Source: Actinomycetota bacterium | GTDB taxonomy: Bacteria > Actinomycetota > Acidimicrobiia > Acidimicrobiales > JAMDDE01 | Reading direction: 5' to 3' | DNA: 42,653 bases | NCBI GenBank assembly: GCA_023489235.1 | Contig: JAMDDE010000068.1 | Coordinates: forward strand, 1-42,653 | Shown: piece after piece, positions 17,856 to 26,596 of the stretch | Layout of the letters: the number at the start of each line of letters is the position of its first letter | Position numbering within the stretch: position 1 is the stretch's first letter | The notes under the pieces: generated by a model | What the model was told of the DNA's origin: nothing | Seen by the model: only the letters and a program-made list of their open reading frames with translations | Databases searched by the model: none | Made by a program: the position numbers and the translations under genes

Positions 17856-18659
17856 ATGCTCGTGTTTGTGGAACCGCTGGTTATGGGCATCTTGAATGTG
17901 ACTCCGGATTCGTTCTCCGATGGAGGGAAGTTCTTCGATTACGACAAAGCCATAGCTCGTGGATTGGAGATGATCGAGCAAGGAGCTGACATAGTTGATG
18001 TAGGTGGAGAATCGAGTAGACCAGGGGCGGCTAGAGTTCCCGAGGAAGAGGAACTCCGTCGAGTGCTGCCTGTAGTTAGAGAATTGTCCCCTTTGGTCAG
18101 GGTCTCGATAGATACGGTGAAACCCGCAGTAGCTGAAGCAGCAATTGAGGCAGGCGCTACCTTGCTCAATGATATCTCTGCTTCACTAGAGAAAGTAGCA
18201 GCAGCAAATGGCGTTGGTTGGGTAGCCGTGCATATGCAGGGAGAACCCGCCACCATGCAAAGGAACCCTCACTATGAAGATGTGGTCAGAGATGTCCGTA
18301 CGTTTCTTGAAGAAAGAGCGGAAGCAGGAGAGCGAGCAGGCGTACGAGAGATATGGGTAGATCCTGGCATTGGTTTTGGAAAGACCGTAGCTCATAACCT
18401 GAATCTTCTTGCTCATTTGGATGCACTAGTAGACACAGGCTTTCCAGTTCTTGTTGGTACCTCTAGGAAAAGCTTTCTTGGAGCAGTCCTCGCCGATTCC
18501 TCAGGCAATCCGGCACCGATCCCTGAGCGTTTCGAGGCTTCTCTAGCTACAGCAGTATGGGCTATGGCTACTGGGGCATCCATGGTGCGAGTTCATGATG
18601 TAAAGGCTACTGTGCAGGCTGCAATTCTCTGTAAGAGCATGGCCGGAGCTCAGGTATAG
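17856..18659 (+). CDS. folP: Dihydropteroate synthase
   Basis: About 267 residues from the ATG at 17856, placed so that MGILNVTPDSFSDGG falls near the N-terminus as in the family; an in-frame TTG at 17790 would add 22 atypical residues. It condenses 6-hydroxymethyl-dihydropterin diphosphate with p-aminobenzoate. Other blocks: VDVGGESSRPGA, RVSIDTVKP, LLNDISA, VHMQGEPATMQ, WVDPGIGFGKT, VLVGTSRKSFLG, all with the pterin and diphosphate contacts. TTTTGAAGCTATGC spans this start codon and is also found at the end of folE (17621-17634). Confidence 0.93.
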   Translation: MLVFVEPLVMGILNVTPDSFSDGGKFFDYDKAIARGLEMIEQGADIVDVGGESSRPGAARVPEEEELRRVLPVVRELSPLVRVSIDTVKPAVAEAAIEAGATLLNDISASLEKVAAANGVGWVAVHMQGEPATMQRNPHYEDVVRDVRTFLEERAEAGERAGVREIWVDPGIGFGKTVAHNLNLLAHLDALVDTGFPVLVGTSRKSFLGAVLADSSGNPAPIPERFEASLATAVWAMATGASMVRVHDVKATVQAAILCKSMAGAQV

Positions 18660-18768
18660 CCGTAGATACTCTTTAGGTAGTGTGTTGACTCGGGCATGAA
18701 GAAACTTCAGGGCGAGAGAAGGTTGCTAGTTGGATGAAGATCCCATGTGGTTCTGTGCTTTTCGATAG

Positions 18769-19299
18769 ATGCCAATAGGACAAGAGGTGAGGGATACGGT
18801 GAAGAGCAAGTGGGCTACTGGCATACAACCCCGTAACTTCATATGGGTGATCAAGGACTCTCTGGCTGTGAGTGAACGGCCAGGAGGAACAGTCATGAGT
18901 CATAGGCGGGTTCGAAGGACAGAGGAGATCTTGTGGCTGAAGGGACAAGGATTCAACCTGGTGGTCTCGTTGATGGACTCACCCTACAATCTTCATGCCT
19001 ATGACGAGCATCAACTTTCTTGGCTGCACTTCCCTTTGAATTCATTGCGAGCAGCTAGAAGCAGTTTGGATGAGATCTATAAGAGTCTTGACAATGCCAT
19101 AAGAGGTAAAGATAGAGTCTTGATGCATGAAGATGCACTGTCCGACCAAGTTATGGGTGTGGTGGGGGCCTATCTCATATGGTCGAGACGGCTCGTGGAT
19201 GCTGCTCAAGCCATCGTAGTCGTTGAGCAACTGCTCAAGCATCAGCTTGGTCCAGTTGGGCGTGAGATAATCACGACAACTGCAGAGGAGCTCAACTGA
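18769..19299 (+). CDS. Dual-specificity-phosphatase-like pseudoenzyme in the folate operon
   Basis: 176 residues. The opening PRNFIWVIKDSLAVSERPGG and the later LWLKGQGFNLVVSL, LSWLHFPL and GVVGAYLIW match the small dual-specificity/tyrosine phosphatase fold of actinobacteria. The active loop HCxxGxxR reads HEDALSDQ (120-127): the nucleophilic Cys is Glu121, the Gly is Leu124 and the phosphate-binding Arg is Gln127. The general-acid Asp expected after the LHFP strand is also missing. It is therefore predicted to be inactive as a phosphatase while keeping the fold. It lies between folP and folB and ends 3 bp before folB, so it is expressed with the pathway. Its role is unknown; ligand or phosphopeptide binding is possible. 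Confidence 0.7.
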   Translation: MPIGQEVRDTVKSKWATGIQPRNFIWVIKDSLAVSERPGGTVMSHRRVRRTEEILWLKGQGFNLVVSLMDSPYNLHAYDEHQLSWLHFPLNSLRAARSSLDEIYKSLDNAIRGKDRVLMHEDALSDQVMGVVGAYLIWSRRLVDAAQAIVVVEQLLKHQLGPVGREIITTTAEELN

Positions 19300-19302
19300 G
19301 TC

Positions 19303-19698
19303 ATGAACGATGTGATCGAGTTACGCGGCTTGATTGCAATGGGTCGACATGGCTGTCTTGCCTTTGAACGTGAGAACCTACAACCTTTCCAGGTGGATCT
19401 GGATGTAGAGGCGGATCTCAGCGCTGCTGTCGACGGTGACGACCTTGCTCTCACAGTCGACTACGGAGTAGTGGCCAAGACGGTGGAACACGTCATCTCT
19501 TCGACCAGCTATGCTCTATTGGAGCGTTTGGCTGAGGTCATTGCTAGAGAGGTTCTCCAAATCGGAAGGGTACAGTCTGTCACGGTTTCCTTGCACAAGC
19601 TTCGTCCACCTATTGAAGTCCCTTTGGACTCTGCAGGAGTGCGCATAACTCGTCGAGCAGCTCCAAGTTGGATTAGTGGGGATGATGAAGAGGAATAG
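19303..19698 (+). CDS. folB: Dihydroneopterin aldolase
   Basis: 131 residues. The family opening VIELRGLIAMGRHGCLAFERENLQPFQVD is seen in parts (GRHGCLAFER with the substrate Glu, then QPFQVDLDVEADLS). TVDYGVVAKTVEHVI and SYALLERLAEVIAREVL carry the second conserved Glu, and VSLHKLRPPIEVPLDSAGV the catalytic Lys. It forms 6-hydroxymethyl-dihydropterin. Its 3' end overlaps folK, consistent with coupled translation. Confidence 0.93.
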   Translation: MNDVIELRGLIAMGRHGCLAFERENLQPFQVDLDVEADLSAAVDGDDLALTVDYGVVAKTVEHVISSTSYALLERLAEVIAREVLQIGRVQSVTVSLHKLRPPIEVPLDSAGVRITRRAAPSWISGDDEEE

Positions 19699-20164
19699 GG
19701 CTTTTCTCGGGCTTGGATCCAATCAAGGAGACAGACTTTCCTATCTTCTGGATGCCATCTCAGCACTTCCTGACCTCAAGGCGGTTTCTCCTATTTACGA
19801 GACGGAACCATTGGACTGTCCCCCTGGTCAACAACCTTACTTGAATGCTGTTGCCGAGCTATGGACTTGTTTGAGTCCTCGCGCTCTATTGGAGCTAGGC
19901 CAATCCATAGAGAGGCATGCTATGCGCATACGTACAGTACGTAACGGCCCACGTACTATTGATGTCGACATACTGCTTGTAGGGGATCAAGCTGTGTCCG
20001 AGGTCGACTTGGTCGTTCCGCATCCACGCATGTGGGAGAGGAGGTTTGTTCTGGAACCGATGGCGGCCGTCGCTCCTGATCTGGTTGATGTCGACCTCTT
20101 GAGGCATTCGAGAGGATCGGTCAGAGTTGTTGCCGTTTTGAGCAGGAGCCTTTTCACTAGATAA
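19682..20164 (+). CDS. folK: 6-hydroxymethyl-dihydropterin pyrophosphokinase
   Basis: About 160 residues. AFLGLGSNQGDRLSYL, VSPIYETEPLD, QQPYLNAVAEL, and the NGPRTIDVDILLVG block with the metal-binding DVD are all present, followed by VPHPRMWERRFVLEPM. It supplies the diphosphate substrate of folP. The start lies inside folB: ATG at 19682 or 19685 preceded by GTGGGG; a GTG at 19676 is also in frame. It is the last gene of the folate run. Confidence 0.94.
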   Translation: MMKRNRAFLGLGSNQGDRLSYLLDAISALPDLKAVSPIYETEPLDCPPGQQPYLNAVAELWTCLSPRALLELGQSIERHAMRIRTVRNGPRTIDVDILLVGDQAVSEVDLVVPHPRMWERRFVLEPMAAVAPDLVDVDLLRHSRGSVRVVAVLSRSLFTR

Positions 20165-20488
20165 GGCGAACTTTCTCTAAATTATTAGTACGAGTTATTA
20201 TTAGTACGAGTTATTATTAGTACGAGTTGCCAGTAGAACTTCAGTCTCTAAGCCTAGGCCTTCAGCGGCGGACCAATCTTGCTAGAGAGACTTGCAGCTG
20301 CAAACTTTGTCTTTCTCGACAGCTACCCGAGGGCTGCCAGTATGGATGCCATGATGCGTTTGGTGAAAGTTGGATGTGGACCTCCTCTCCCCTACGGACG
20401 GGACATTCTTGCCTCGAAAGTGGTAAACTCCTAAGTAACAAAGCGACGGCACCTCCTAGTGGGGGCTGGAACGTGAGGAGCAGAGCTT
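20165..20488 (+). other. Intergenic leader of the pantothenate genes
   Basis: 324 bp with no convincing gene. It holds the 16-bp triple repeat described separately, then GC-normal sequence with two pyrimidine stretches (ACCTCCTCTCCCC near 20378, CACCTCCTAG near 20450). Either could pair with the GAGGAG ribosome binding site at 20475-20480 of the next gene. I see no clear -35/-10 pair and no terminator. Confidence 0.4.
20181..20228. repeat. Three perfect 16-bp tandem repeats
   Basis: ATTATTAGTACGAGTT is repeated three times head to tail without mismatch (20181-20196, 20197-20212, 20213-20228). It begins 16 bp after the folK stop. The unit contains the 6-bp palindrome GTAC, but no protein site is recognised. 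The period is not a multiple of three, as expected outside a gene. Confidence 0.98.
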
Positions 20489-21220
20489 ATGGCAGCTACA
20501 GTACGACTCGTGGGAGCGGGTCGTGCAGGATCTTCATTAGCGGCAGCACTATCTCAGGTAGGTTGGGAAGTGGAGCCAATCTTGAGAAGGGGGGACGATC
20601 TCCGTAAAGCCGCGGATGGCGTTGATGTAGTATTCATTGCTACCGATGATCTGAGTATTCCAACTGTTGCTGCGGAGATCGAGCCAGTTCCCTCTACGGT
20701 GGTGGCTCACTTATCTGGTGCGTTAGGACTGGACGTCCTCCTTCCTCATCTCCGTCGTGCTTCCATGCATCCCTTGGTTCCTCTTCCCGATCCAACTACA
20801 GGTGCAGCAAGGCTCCTTAGCGGTGCACCCTTTGCCGTCAGCGGTGATGAGTTCATTGCTTTGGTGGTGAACTCTCTCGGTGGTCGTATCGTAGAAGTAG
20901 CTGAAGATCATAGAGTGTTGTACCATGCAGCAGCATGCATCGCTGCGAACCATTTGGTTGCTCTTCTAGGTCAGGTGGAAAGGGTAGCAAAGCTAGCGGG
21001 TTTGCAGCTCGAAGATTTCTTGGATCTCTCCAGGATGGCTATTGAGGATGTAGCCAGACTCGGTCCAGCGGCTGCGCTGACAGGCCCTGCCGCTCGTAAG
21101 GACTGGGCCACCATCAACAAGCACCGTGAAGCCCTCCCCCCATCAGAACTGCTATCCTACAATGCCCTTGTAGATCTGGCTGTAGCTCTGAGTACTGCCC
21201 ACGAAGGGGAAGCTCGATGA
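20489..21220 (+). CDS. Rossmann-like DUF2520 protein, putative ketopantoate reductase
   Basis: 243 residues. The N-terminus VRLVGAGRAGSSLAAAL is a GxGxxG-type dinucleotide-binding start (7-16), and VVFIATDDLSIPTVAAEI and VVAHLSGALGLDVL continue the Rossmann fold. SMHPLVPLPDP and the helical C-terminus with NHLVALLGQVERVA and GPAARKDWATINKH are DUF2520 features, related to 6-phosphogluconate-dehydrogenase-like reductases. Its last bases overlap panC by ATGA. No panE or panB is in the window, so a ketopantoate reductase role fits by position but is not shown by the sequence. GAGGAG lies eight bases before the ATG. Confidence 0.85.
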   Translation: MAATVRLVGAGRAGSSLAAALSQVGWEVEPILRRGDDLRKAADGVDVVFIATDDLSIPTVAAEIEPVPSTVVAHLSGALGLDVLLPHLRRASMHPLVPLPDPTTGAARLLSGAPFAVSGDEFIALVVNSLGGRIVEVAEDHRVLYHAAACIAANHLVALLGQVERVAKLAGLQLEDFLDLSRMAIEDVARLGPAAALTGPAARKDWATINKHREALPPSELLSYNALVDLAVALSTAHEGEAR

Positions 21221-22098
21221 GGACGGAGTATGCACAAGTCGTGCACAAGGTAACTGAGATGTCCAATCTCATGAGCACAGTTCGCGCTTCCGGTAGGTCT
21301 GTAGGATTTGTGCCGACCATGGGCAGTTTGCATGCAGGTCATCTATCTCTTGTATCCAGGGCGCGGAATGAGTGCGACTTGGTAGCGGTGAGCGTATTCG
21401 TCAACCCATTGCAATTCGACTCGCCATCTGATCTTGCTGCTTATCCACGAGACCCGGATGGAGATACGAAGGTGGCTTTCGATGCTGGAGCTCATGTAGT
21501 GTTCATGCCCAGTGAAAAGGAGATGTACCCGGTCGAACCACTTACTGTAGTACGGGTTGGTGGTATCTCTGAACAGTTCGAGGGATCTTTCCGCCCTGGA
21601 CATTTCGATGGCGTAGCTACAGTAGTGACGAAATTGCTAGCTATTGTAGGGCCTTGCAAAGCCTACTTTGGCGAGAAGGATTTCCAGCAGCTGGTTCTGG
21701 TAAAGCGATTGGTCAAAGATCTCTCCTTCCCCGTGGAGGTAGTCGGATGTGAAACCGTGCGGGAAGCAGATGGGTTGGCCTTGTCCAGTCGCAATGCATT
21801 GTTGGATCCTGAGGACCGTAGAGCTGCTCCAATCCTGTACAAGGCTTTGAGGGCTGGAGTCGAGGAAATAGCCAAAGGAAACCGGTCTCCAGTGGAAGTA
21901 CGCGACGTCATGGTTGCAGTGGTGAGCGAAGAAAAAAGAGCACTGCTCGACTACGCCGATGTGGTAGATCCCACTACTTTCGTCGTTCCAAAGGTTATCT
22001 CTGGTGAGGAACGACTTGTTATTGCAGCTCGTTTCGGGGCTGTGCGGTTGATTGACAATATGTCTGCTAGTAAAGGAATTGGAGGAGGATTCGACTAA
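21217..22098 (+). CDS. panC: Pantoate--beta-alanine ligase
   Basis: 293 residues; makes pantothenate from pantoate, beta-alanine and ATP. The ATP-binding signature FVPTMGSLHAGHLSLV (HAGH at 39-42), VSVFVNPLQF, the substrate loop RPGHFDGVATVVTKL, YFGEKDFQQL and READGLALSSRN are all intact. It is coupled to the DUF2520 gene by ATGA at 21217-21220 and is followed directly by panD. Confidence 0.97.
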   Translation: MRTEYAQVVHKVTEMSNLMSTVRASGRSVGFVPTMGSLHAGHLSLVSRARNECDLVAVSVFVNPLQFDSPSDLAAYPRDPDGDTKVAFDAGAHVVFMPSEKEMYPVEPLTVVRVGGISEQFEGSFRPGHFDGVATVVTKLLAIVGPCKAYFGEKDFQQLVLVKRLVKDLSFPVEVVGCETVREADGLALSSRNALLDPEDRRAAPILYKALRAGVEEIAKGNRSPVEVRDVMVAVVSEEKRALLDYADVVDPTTFVVPKVISGEERLVIAARFGAVRLIDNMSASKGIGGGFD

Positions 22099-22506
22099 AT
22101 GAGACGCCGGATGATGAAGTCCAAGATCCACAGGGCCACCGTTACAGGTGCAGATCTCAACTATGTGGGTTCTATCAGTATAGATGCCAATTTGATGAGA
22201 TTGGCTGATATAAGAGAGTACGAACAGGTAGCTGTATTGGACATCGACAATGGCGCGCGGTTTGAGACCTACGCTATTACCGGAGCTGATGGAGAGATAT
22301 GTCTTAATGGAGCTGCGGCGCGTTTGGTGCAAGTAGGAGATAAAGTCATCTTGTTGACTTATGCAGACTATGAAGAAAACGAACTCGATGGTTTTGTGCC
22401 TACCATTATCCACGTAGACGAAGCCAACAGGTGGATAGGCAACATGGCTAGCACCAACCCCATGCTTACATCGTCTCGCATCGCCTCTGTCCCCAAGCAA
22501 TACTAA
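22099..22506 (+). CDS. panD: Aspartate 1-decarboxylase proenzyme
   Basis: 135 residues; supplies beta-alanine to panC. The self-cleavage site is Gly24-Ser25 in NYVGSISID, which yields the pyruvoyl group. [26 protein letters not shown] and [12 protein letters not shown] are family blocks. The ATG starts on the base after the panC TAA. The C-terminal tail is slightly longer than in E. coli. Confidence 0.96.
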   Translation: MRRRMMKSKIHRATVTGADLNYVGSISIDANLMRLADIREYEQVAVLDIDNGARFETYAITGADGEICLNGAAARLVQVGDKVILLTYADYEENELDGFVPTIIHVDEANRWIGNMASTNPMLTSSRIASVPKQY

Positions 22507-22585
22507 GCGACAGGAAACAGCCTTGGATCTTGGACAACTCGGCCAATCGAAGATAACTATCAGCATGGCAACGAGCGTCCAATCT

Positions 22586-22615
22586 TCAGGTGGGGGAGAG
22601 CGTCAACCTGATTTT
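22586..22615 (+). terminator. Weak hairpin with T-run after panD
   Basis: TCAGGT at 22586-22591 faces ACCTGA at 22606-22611 across a 14-base loop and is followed by TTTT, then further T-rich bases. The six-pair stem is short. It might be an attenuator between panD and coaX rather than a full stop. Confidence 0.3.
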
Positions 22616-22664
22616 ACTTCTTCACCTGCTCGATCTCGTTGAAACTTGCGGAGGATGTTGATCT

Positions 22665-23498
22665 ATGCTGTTAGCCATTGATGTGGGCAATACCCAAACC
22701 GTAGTTGGGTTGCTGGAAAGCCCTGGTGACAATGCTCGTAGTGAAGGTTACAGTGAAACGAACGCCAACAACGAAGGTCGTGTGAGGGGAATTGTAAAGC
22801 ACTGGAGAGTAGCTACTGTAGCAGACAGAACGGCAGATGAGTATGGTTTGCTCCTTTTCGACTTGCTCAGGCTAGCTGAGTTGGATATGGGTGTCGTTAC
22901 GGGTCTGGCGGTTGCCTCTTCAGTACCCCAGGCCAGTGCTGCGTTGAAGGAATCCGCGAGACGCTACTTTGCTAAGCTGCCTTTTGTAGTGATTCAACCA
23001 GGTGTACGAAGTGGTATCCCTATATTATATGATAATCCTAAGGAGGTAGGTGCAGATAGAGTTGCCAATGCAGTAGCTGCCTATGACCTGTACGGAGGGC
23101 CAACTATTGTTGTTGACCTAGGAACAGCAACTACCTTCGATGCCATCTCCGCCAAAGGAGAGTACCTGGGAGGGGCGATAACGCCTGGAGTAGATATAAG
23201 TTTGGATGCCTTGTTCGAGCATGCTGCTGCTTTGCGTAGGGTTGAGTTGGTTCTGCCTCGTAACGTAGTAGGCCGCTCGACAGTGGAGTCCATCCAATCA
23301 GGAGTACTATTTGGCTTTGCCGGGCTGGTGGATGCTATTTGTCGTCGAATGGAACAGGAAGTAGGCAAGGCTACCGTCCTAGCGACCGGGGGCCTCTCCG
23401 AGCTCTTGGTTCCTCTGTCGGAACGCATCCAGTATCGTGAACCGTGGCTTACTCTCCACGGTTTGCGCTTGGTATTTGAACGTAATGTAAGCCGATAA
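22665..23498 (+). CDS. coaX: Type III pantothenate kinase
   Basis: 277 residues; phosphorylates pantothenate, the first step from pantothenate to CoA. The phosphate loop [11 protein letters not shown] (6-16), the [12 protein letters not shown] block, [13 protein letters not shown] and [15 protein letters not shown] are present. Between the first beta strands about 22 extra hydrophilic residues (roughly 19-42, rich in Asn, Glu, Ser, Gly) are inserted where relatives have a tight turn before HWRVAT. GGAGG lies ten bases before the ATG. It follows panD and runs into lysS with 8 bp between. Confidence 0.93.
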   Translation: MLLAIDVGNTQTVVGLLESPGDNARSEGYSETNANNEGRVRGIVKHWRVATVADRTADEYGLLLFDLLRLAELDMGVVTGLAVASSVPQASAALKESARRYFAKLPFVVIQPGVRSGIPILYDNPKEVGADRVANAVAAYDLYGGPTIVVDLGTATTFDAISAKGEYLGGAITPGVDISLDALFEHAAALRRVELVLPRNVVGRSTVESIQSGVLFGFAGLVDAICRRMEQEVGKATVLATGGLSELLVPLSERIQYREPWLTLHGLRLVFERNVSR

Positions 23499-23506
23499 GT
23501 GAAGAG

Positions 23507-24943
23507 GTGAGCAGCTACTTGACTGATGTTCAAGGTGCGGAGTCAATACCTTACAGATTTGAACGCACTCATGCAGCTTTGGAGATAAGCCAGCTTTTTG
23601 GTGAAGTACAACCTGGAGAAAGCACGGGGCATACAGTGTCGGTTGCAGGTCGAGTAATGCTGCTCAGAGTACAAGGGAAAGTAGCCTTTGCCAAGTTGGT
23701 CGACTCCTCCGGTTCGATTCAGCTATTTGTTCAGCATGGTGTAACAGATGGTTTCGAGCGCTTTTGCAAACTGTCCCTAGGGGATTGGATTGGGGCCCGG
23801 GGAGAGGTAATGCGCACTCGTCGTGGTGAACTCTCCATCAAAGTAGTTGATTTCGTGGTATTGGCCAAAGCCGAAGCGTCCTTTGGAGACAAATGGAAGG
23901 GGATATCCGATCCTGACATCCGTTGGCGACAACGGGAGGTTGATCTCTGGTCCAGTAAAACCTCTAGGAACACGTTGTTCAAGAGGTTCGAGATGGAGAG
24001 ATTGACCAGACAGTGGCTGTTCGATCAGGGTTTTGTAGAGGTGGAGACTCCTATATTGCATCAGGTGGCTGGTGGTGCTCTAGCCAAGCCATTTGTTACC
24101 CATCACAATGCTCTAGGAGAAGACCTTTATCTGCGCATTGCACCAGAACTGTATCTGAAAAGGCTTGTGGTAGGTGGCTTCGAAAAGGTATTCGAGATAG
24201 GCAGAGTCTTTCGCAACGAAGGGCTATCGCCAAGGCATAACCCGGAGTTCACCATGCTCGAACTGTATGAGGCCTATGCGGATTACACAGATATGATGTC
24301 GCTGACTGAAGAGTTGATAGCTTACCTTTCCATTCAGTTGTCTGATGGACCAGTTGTCTCCTACCAAGGGAGGGAACTCAAGCTCGCTCCTCCCTGGCGA
24401 CGGGTGACTCTCTTGGAACTGGTGGAAGAGAAGCTGGGTTCTGCAGTGGATCTTTCCATGCCGCTGGAGGAATTGCGTTCGTTGTCCAGAAAGGCAGGGG
24501 TAAGAGTGGAGGAATGGTGGGGACCAGGAAAGATTGTCCTGGAGATCTACGAACAACTCATCGAGTCCGAACTGTGGGGACCAGTGTTCGTATGCGACTA
24601 CCCTGAAGAAGTATCCCCATTGGCTCGTGCGCACAGGAGCAAGCCAGCGATGACCGAACGTTTCGAAGCCATAGTAGCTGGTAGAGAACTTGCCAATGCC
24701 TTCTCGGAACTTGGCGATCCCATCGAGCAACGCAAACGATTCGAACGGCAACTGTCAATGCGTGCTCGAGGGGACGAGGAAGCGATGAGCATGGACGAGA
24801 GCTACATACGTGCTCTCGAACACGGTCTTCCTCCCACAGCTGGACTGGGCATAGGAATGGATCGTTTAGCCATGTTGCTAACCGATACCTCCAACATACG
24901 TGAGGTCATAGCATTTCCGACCCTGCGCAAGACTCCAGATTGA
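23507..24943 (+). CDS. lysS: Lysyl-tRNA synthetase, class II
   Basis: 478 residues. An OB-fold anticodon-binding domain ([23 protein letters not shown]) is followed by the class II catalytic core: motif 1 region [16 protein letters not shown], motif 2 [20 protein letters not shown], and motif 3 [30 protein letters not shown] and [17 protein letters not shown] are Lys-enzyme specific. GTG at 23507 is the annotated start. A TTG at 23519 is better spaced from GAGGTGAG and equally possible. It ends the pan/coa run; in many actinobacteria it also precedes clpC, as it does here after an inserted block. Confidence 0.96.
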   Translation: MSSYLTDVQGAESIPYRFERTHAALEISQLFGEVQPGESTGHTVSVAGRVMLLRVQGKVAFAKLVDSSGSIQLFVQHGVTDGFERFCKLSLGDWIGARGEVMRTRRGELSIKVVDFVVLAKAEASFGDKWKGISDPDIRWRQREVDLWSSKTSRNTLFKRFEMERLTRQWLFDQGFVEVETPILHQVAGGALAKPFVTHHNALGEDLYLRIAPELYLKRLVVGGFEKVFEIGRVFRNEGLSPRHNPEFTMLELYEAYADYTDMMSLTEELIAYLSIQLSDGPVVSYQGRELKLAPPWRRVTLLELVEEKLGSAVDLSMPLEELRSLSRKAGVRVEEWWGPGKIVLEIYEQLIESELWGPVFVCDYPEEVSPLARAHRSKPAMTERFEAIVAGRELANAFSELGDPIEQRKRFERQLSMRARGDEEAMSMDESYIRALEHGLPPTAGLGIGMDRLAMLLTDTSNIREVIAFPTLRKTPD

Positions 24944-25041
24944 CCAAACGCCACCCACAGGCCCTGGCTTATATCCATGAGGAGGATGTCAGCCCTGTAA
25001 CTATACTCGATAGCAGCTCAAAGGCCTGCTTCGATCGGAGA

Positions 25042-25770
25042 TCAGATTCCTGCCCACTTTATCTGTGCTAGTCGCTGTTCCAAGGGGAGAAGGAGTGAGT
25101 GCCATATACCCGTGGCAAATGCCAGGCCAATAGCGATCATTGCTAGACCGGACAGAATCTCTATCTTGTGGTTGTGACGACGGAGCCATGCCAACGAGAC
25201 TCGAGCACGGGCGAATCCAACCGATATGGCCAAGAAGGGAATTCCCATTCCCAAAGCATAAATAGCGAGTAGGAATGCTCCTAGTACTGCTGTACGCGAT
25301 GCAGCAGCAAGGGTCAGTACCGTGGCGAGGATTGGACCAATGCAAGGTACCCATCCGAAAGCAAAAGCCATTCCGAGGAGGATTCCTCCTTTTGGTCCCG
25401 AGGGGATCTTGGCCATATTGAACCTTGCTTCCCTTGAGACCATAGGTAGACGAAGCAGTCCTATCATGGCAATACCCATTATGATGATGGCTACTCCTGC
25501 GACTTTGAGTAGCTCTGGCAGGGAACGCAGCACTACTCCTCCTATTGCCGCAGAGGTGAGACCCATCAAGGTAAACACCACAGTAAATCCGGTGACAAAC
25601 AACGCTCCTGCTCGGAAGGCTCTTTTACGAGCTTCTCCTTTGCTGAGCTCATCCATGGGTAGAGCTGCTACGTAGCATATATAGCCTGGTATCAAAGGAA
25701 GGGTACATGGAGTAGTGAAAGATATGACCCCAGCGAGCAGGGATGCAAAGGGGAGGAATAGGGTGCTCAT
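25042..25770 (-). CDS. ccdA: CcdA-type membrane thiol reductant carrier
   Basis: 242 residues with six probable membrane helices. The two redox cysteines are in FTTPCTLPLIPGY and GWVPCIGPI, the DsbD-beta/CcdA signature. It passes electrons from cytoplasmic thioredoxin to thiol proteins outside the membrane, chiefly for cytochrome c assembly. The start overlaps the TlpA-type gene by four bases (25767-25770). It converges with lysS across about 98 bp, in which I see no clear terminator. Confidence 0.93.
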   Translation of the reverse strand: MSTLFLPFASLLAGVISFTTPCTLPLIPGYICYVAALPMDELSKGEARKRAFRAGALFVTGFTVVFTLMGLTSAAIGGVVLRSLPELLKVAGVAIIIMGIAMIGLLRLPMVSREARFNMAKIPSGPKGGILLGMAFAFGWVPCIGPILATVLTLAAASRTAVLGAFLLAIYALGMGIPFLAISVGFARARVSLAWLRRHNHKIEILSGLAMIAIGLAFATGIWHSLLLPLEQRLAQIKWAGI

Positions 25771-26372
25771 GACCTTCCTCCTGGATGGAATTTATCGTTA
25801 GTAGTAGAAATGAGCTGTTTCTCCGTGATCAGACGATGCATCACGGTACTCATCGTTCCAGGCCCTACTGCTCCTATGAGATGAGCCAGGACTGTCCCGT
25901 TAGAGGAGATGACGAAGGTTTCCGGCACTCCTGACACGCCATAAGCAATTGCTGTTCGTTCTCCTGGATCGGTCACGTTGGGATAGGTGACGTCATGTGC
26001 TTTCATGTACGAACGTGCAGCCGAAGCAGTATCTGCATAGACTATGCCTACCATCCTCACCCCTTTGGTGGACCACTGTCGGTAGAAGTTCTCCAGGTAG
26101 TTCGTCTCGATTTGGCAGTCCACGCACCAAGGTGCCCAAAAGTTGATTACTTCTAGATGGCCTTCATTGGAGACCGAGGATACGGTGCCTCCATATACAT
26201 CAGGTAGGTTGAAGGCAGGTGCTTTCTTGCCCAGTAGAGCAGAGTAACTCACTGCCGATGGATTGTGGCCTAGTCGATGAGCGAAGCTGAAGGTTAGGAT
26301 GACCAGAAACAAGGTTACTATGACTACTACCGTCCAGCGGATGGGATGGTTCTTGCTACGAGCTCTAGGCAT
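25767..26372 (-). CDS. Membrane-anchored TlpA/ResA/CcmG-like thioredoxin
   Basis: About 201 residues from the ATG at 26372 (a GTG at 26393 would add seven). An N-terminal basic stretch and one hydrophobic helix anchor it outside the membrane. The thioredoxin fold carries the active site FWAPWCVDC (Cys83, Cys86) and the cis-Pro segment YGVSGVPETFVI. GKKAPAFNLPDVYGG is the usual family opening. It would reduce apocytochrome haem-binding cysteines, receiving electrons from the coupled CcdA. It is divergent from ccmH. Confidence 0.9.
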   Translation of the reverse strand: MPRARSKNHPIRWTVVVIVTLFLVILTFSFAHRLGHNPSAVSYSALLGKKAPAFNLPDVYGGTVSSVSNEGHLEVINFWAPWCVDCQIETNYLENFYRQWSTKGVRMVGIVYADTASAARSYMKAHDVTYPNVTDPGERTAIAYGVSGVPETFVISSNGTVLAHLIGAVGPGTMSTVMHRLITEKQLISTTNDKFHPGGRS

Positions 26373-26469
26373 CTTTCGACCGACCACTTTCACTGCTGTA
26401 GCCGATTACTATTTGCCCTAAATTGTGATCGCAGAGCGAAGAAGGCGGCATGAAATCTCCGAGAACTCC

Positions 26470-26498
26470 TTGAGCAGCAAGTACGTTCCAACTAATGA
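26470..26498 (+). promoter_or_regulatory. Candidate promoter of ccmH
   Basis: TTGAGC at 26470-26475 and TAATGA at 26493-26498 are separated by 17 bases, in the ~200-bp gap between the divergent tlpA-type gene and ccmH. The -10 is a poor match to consensus. The transcript would have a ~90-base leader. Confidence 0.3.
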
Positions 26499-26596
26499 CT
26501 TAAGTGTAGCTCGGTCCCCAGTTCTTCAGAGATATACTACCTTAAATCCAAAGGATTCAAGCTAAGGCTGCTATTTTCAGGCATTCTAAAAAATTA

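Noticed and set aside
20181-20228. Possible CRISPR-like array
   Set aside because: The 16-bp units are directly adjacent with no spacers, and no cas gene is near.
21637-22566. 309-codon open frame on the minus strand over panC-panD
   Set aside because: It is antisense to two well-recognised genes, and its product has no plausible domain and poor composition.
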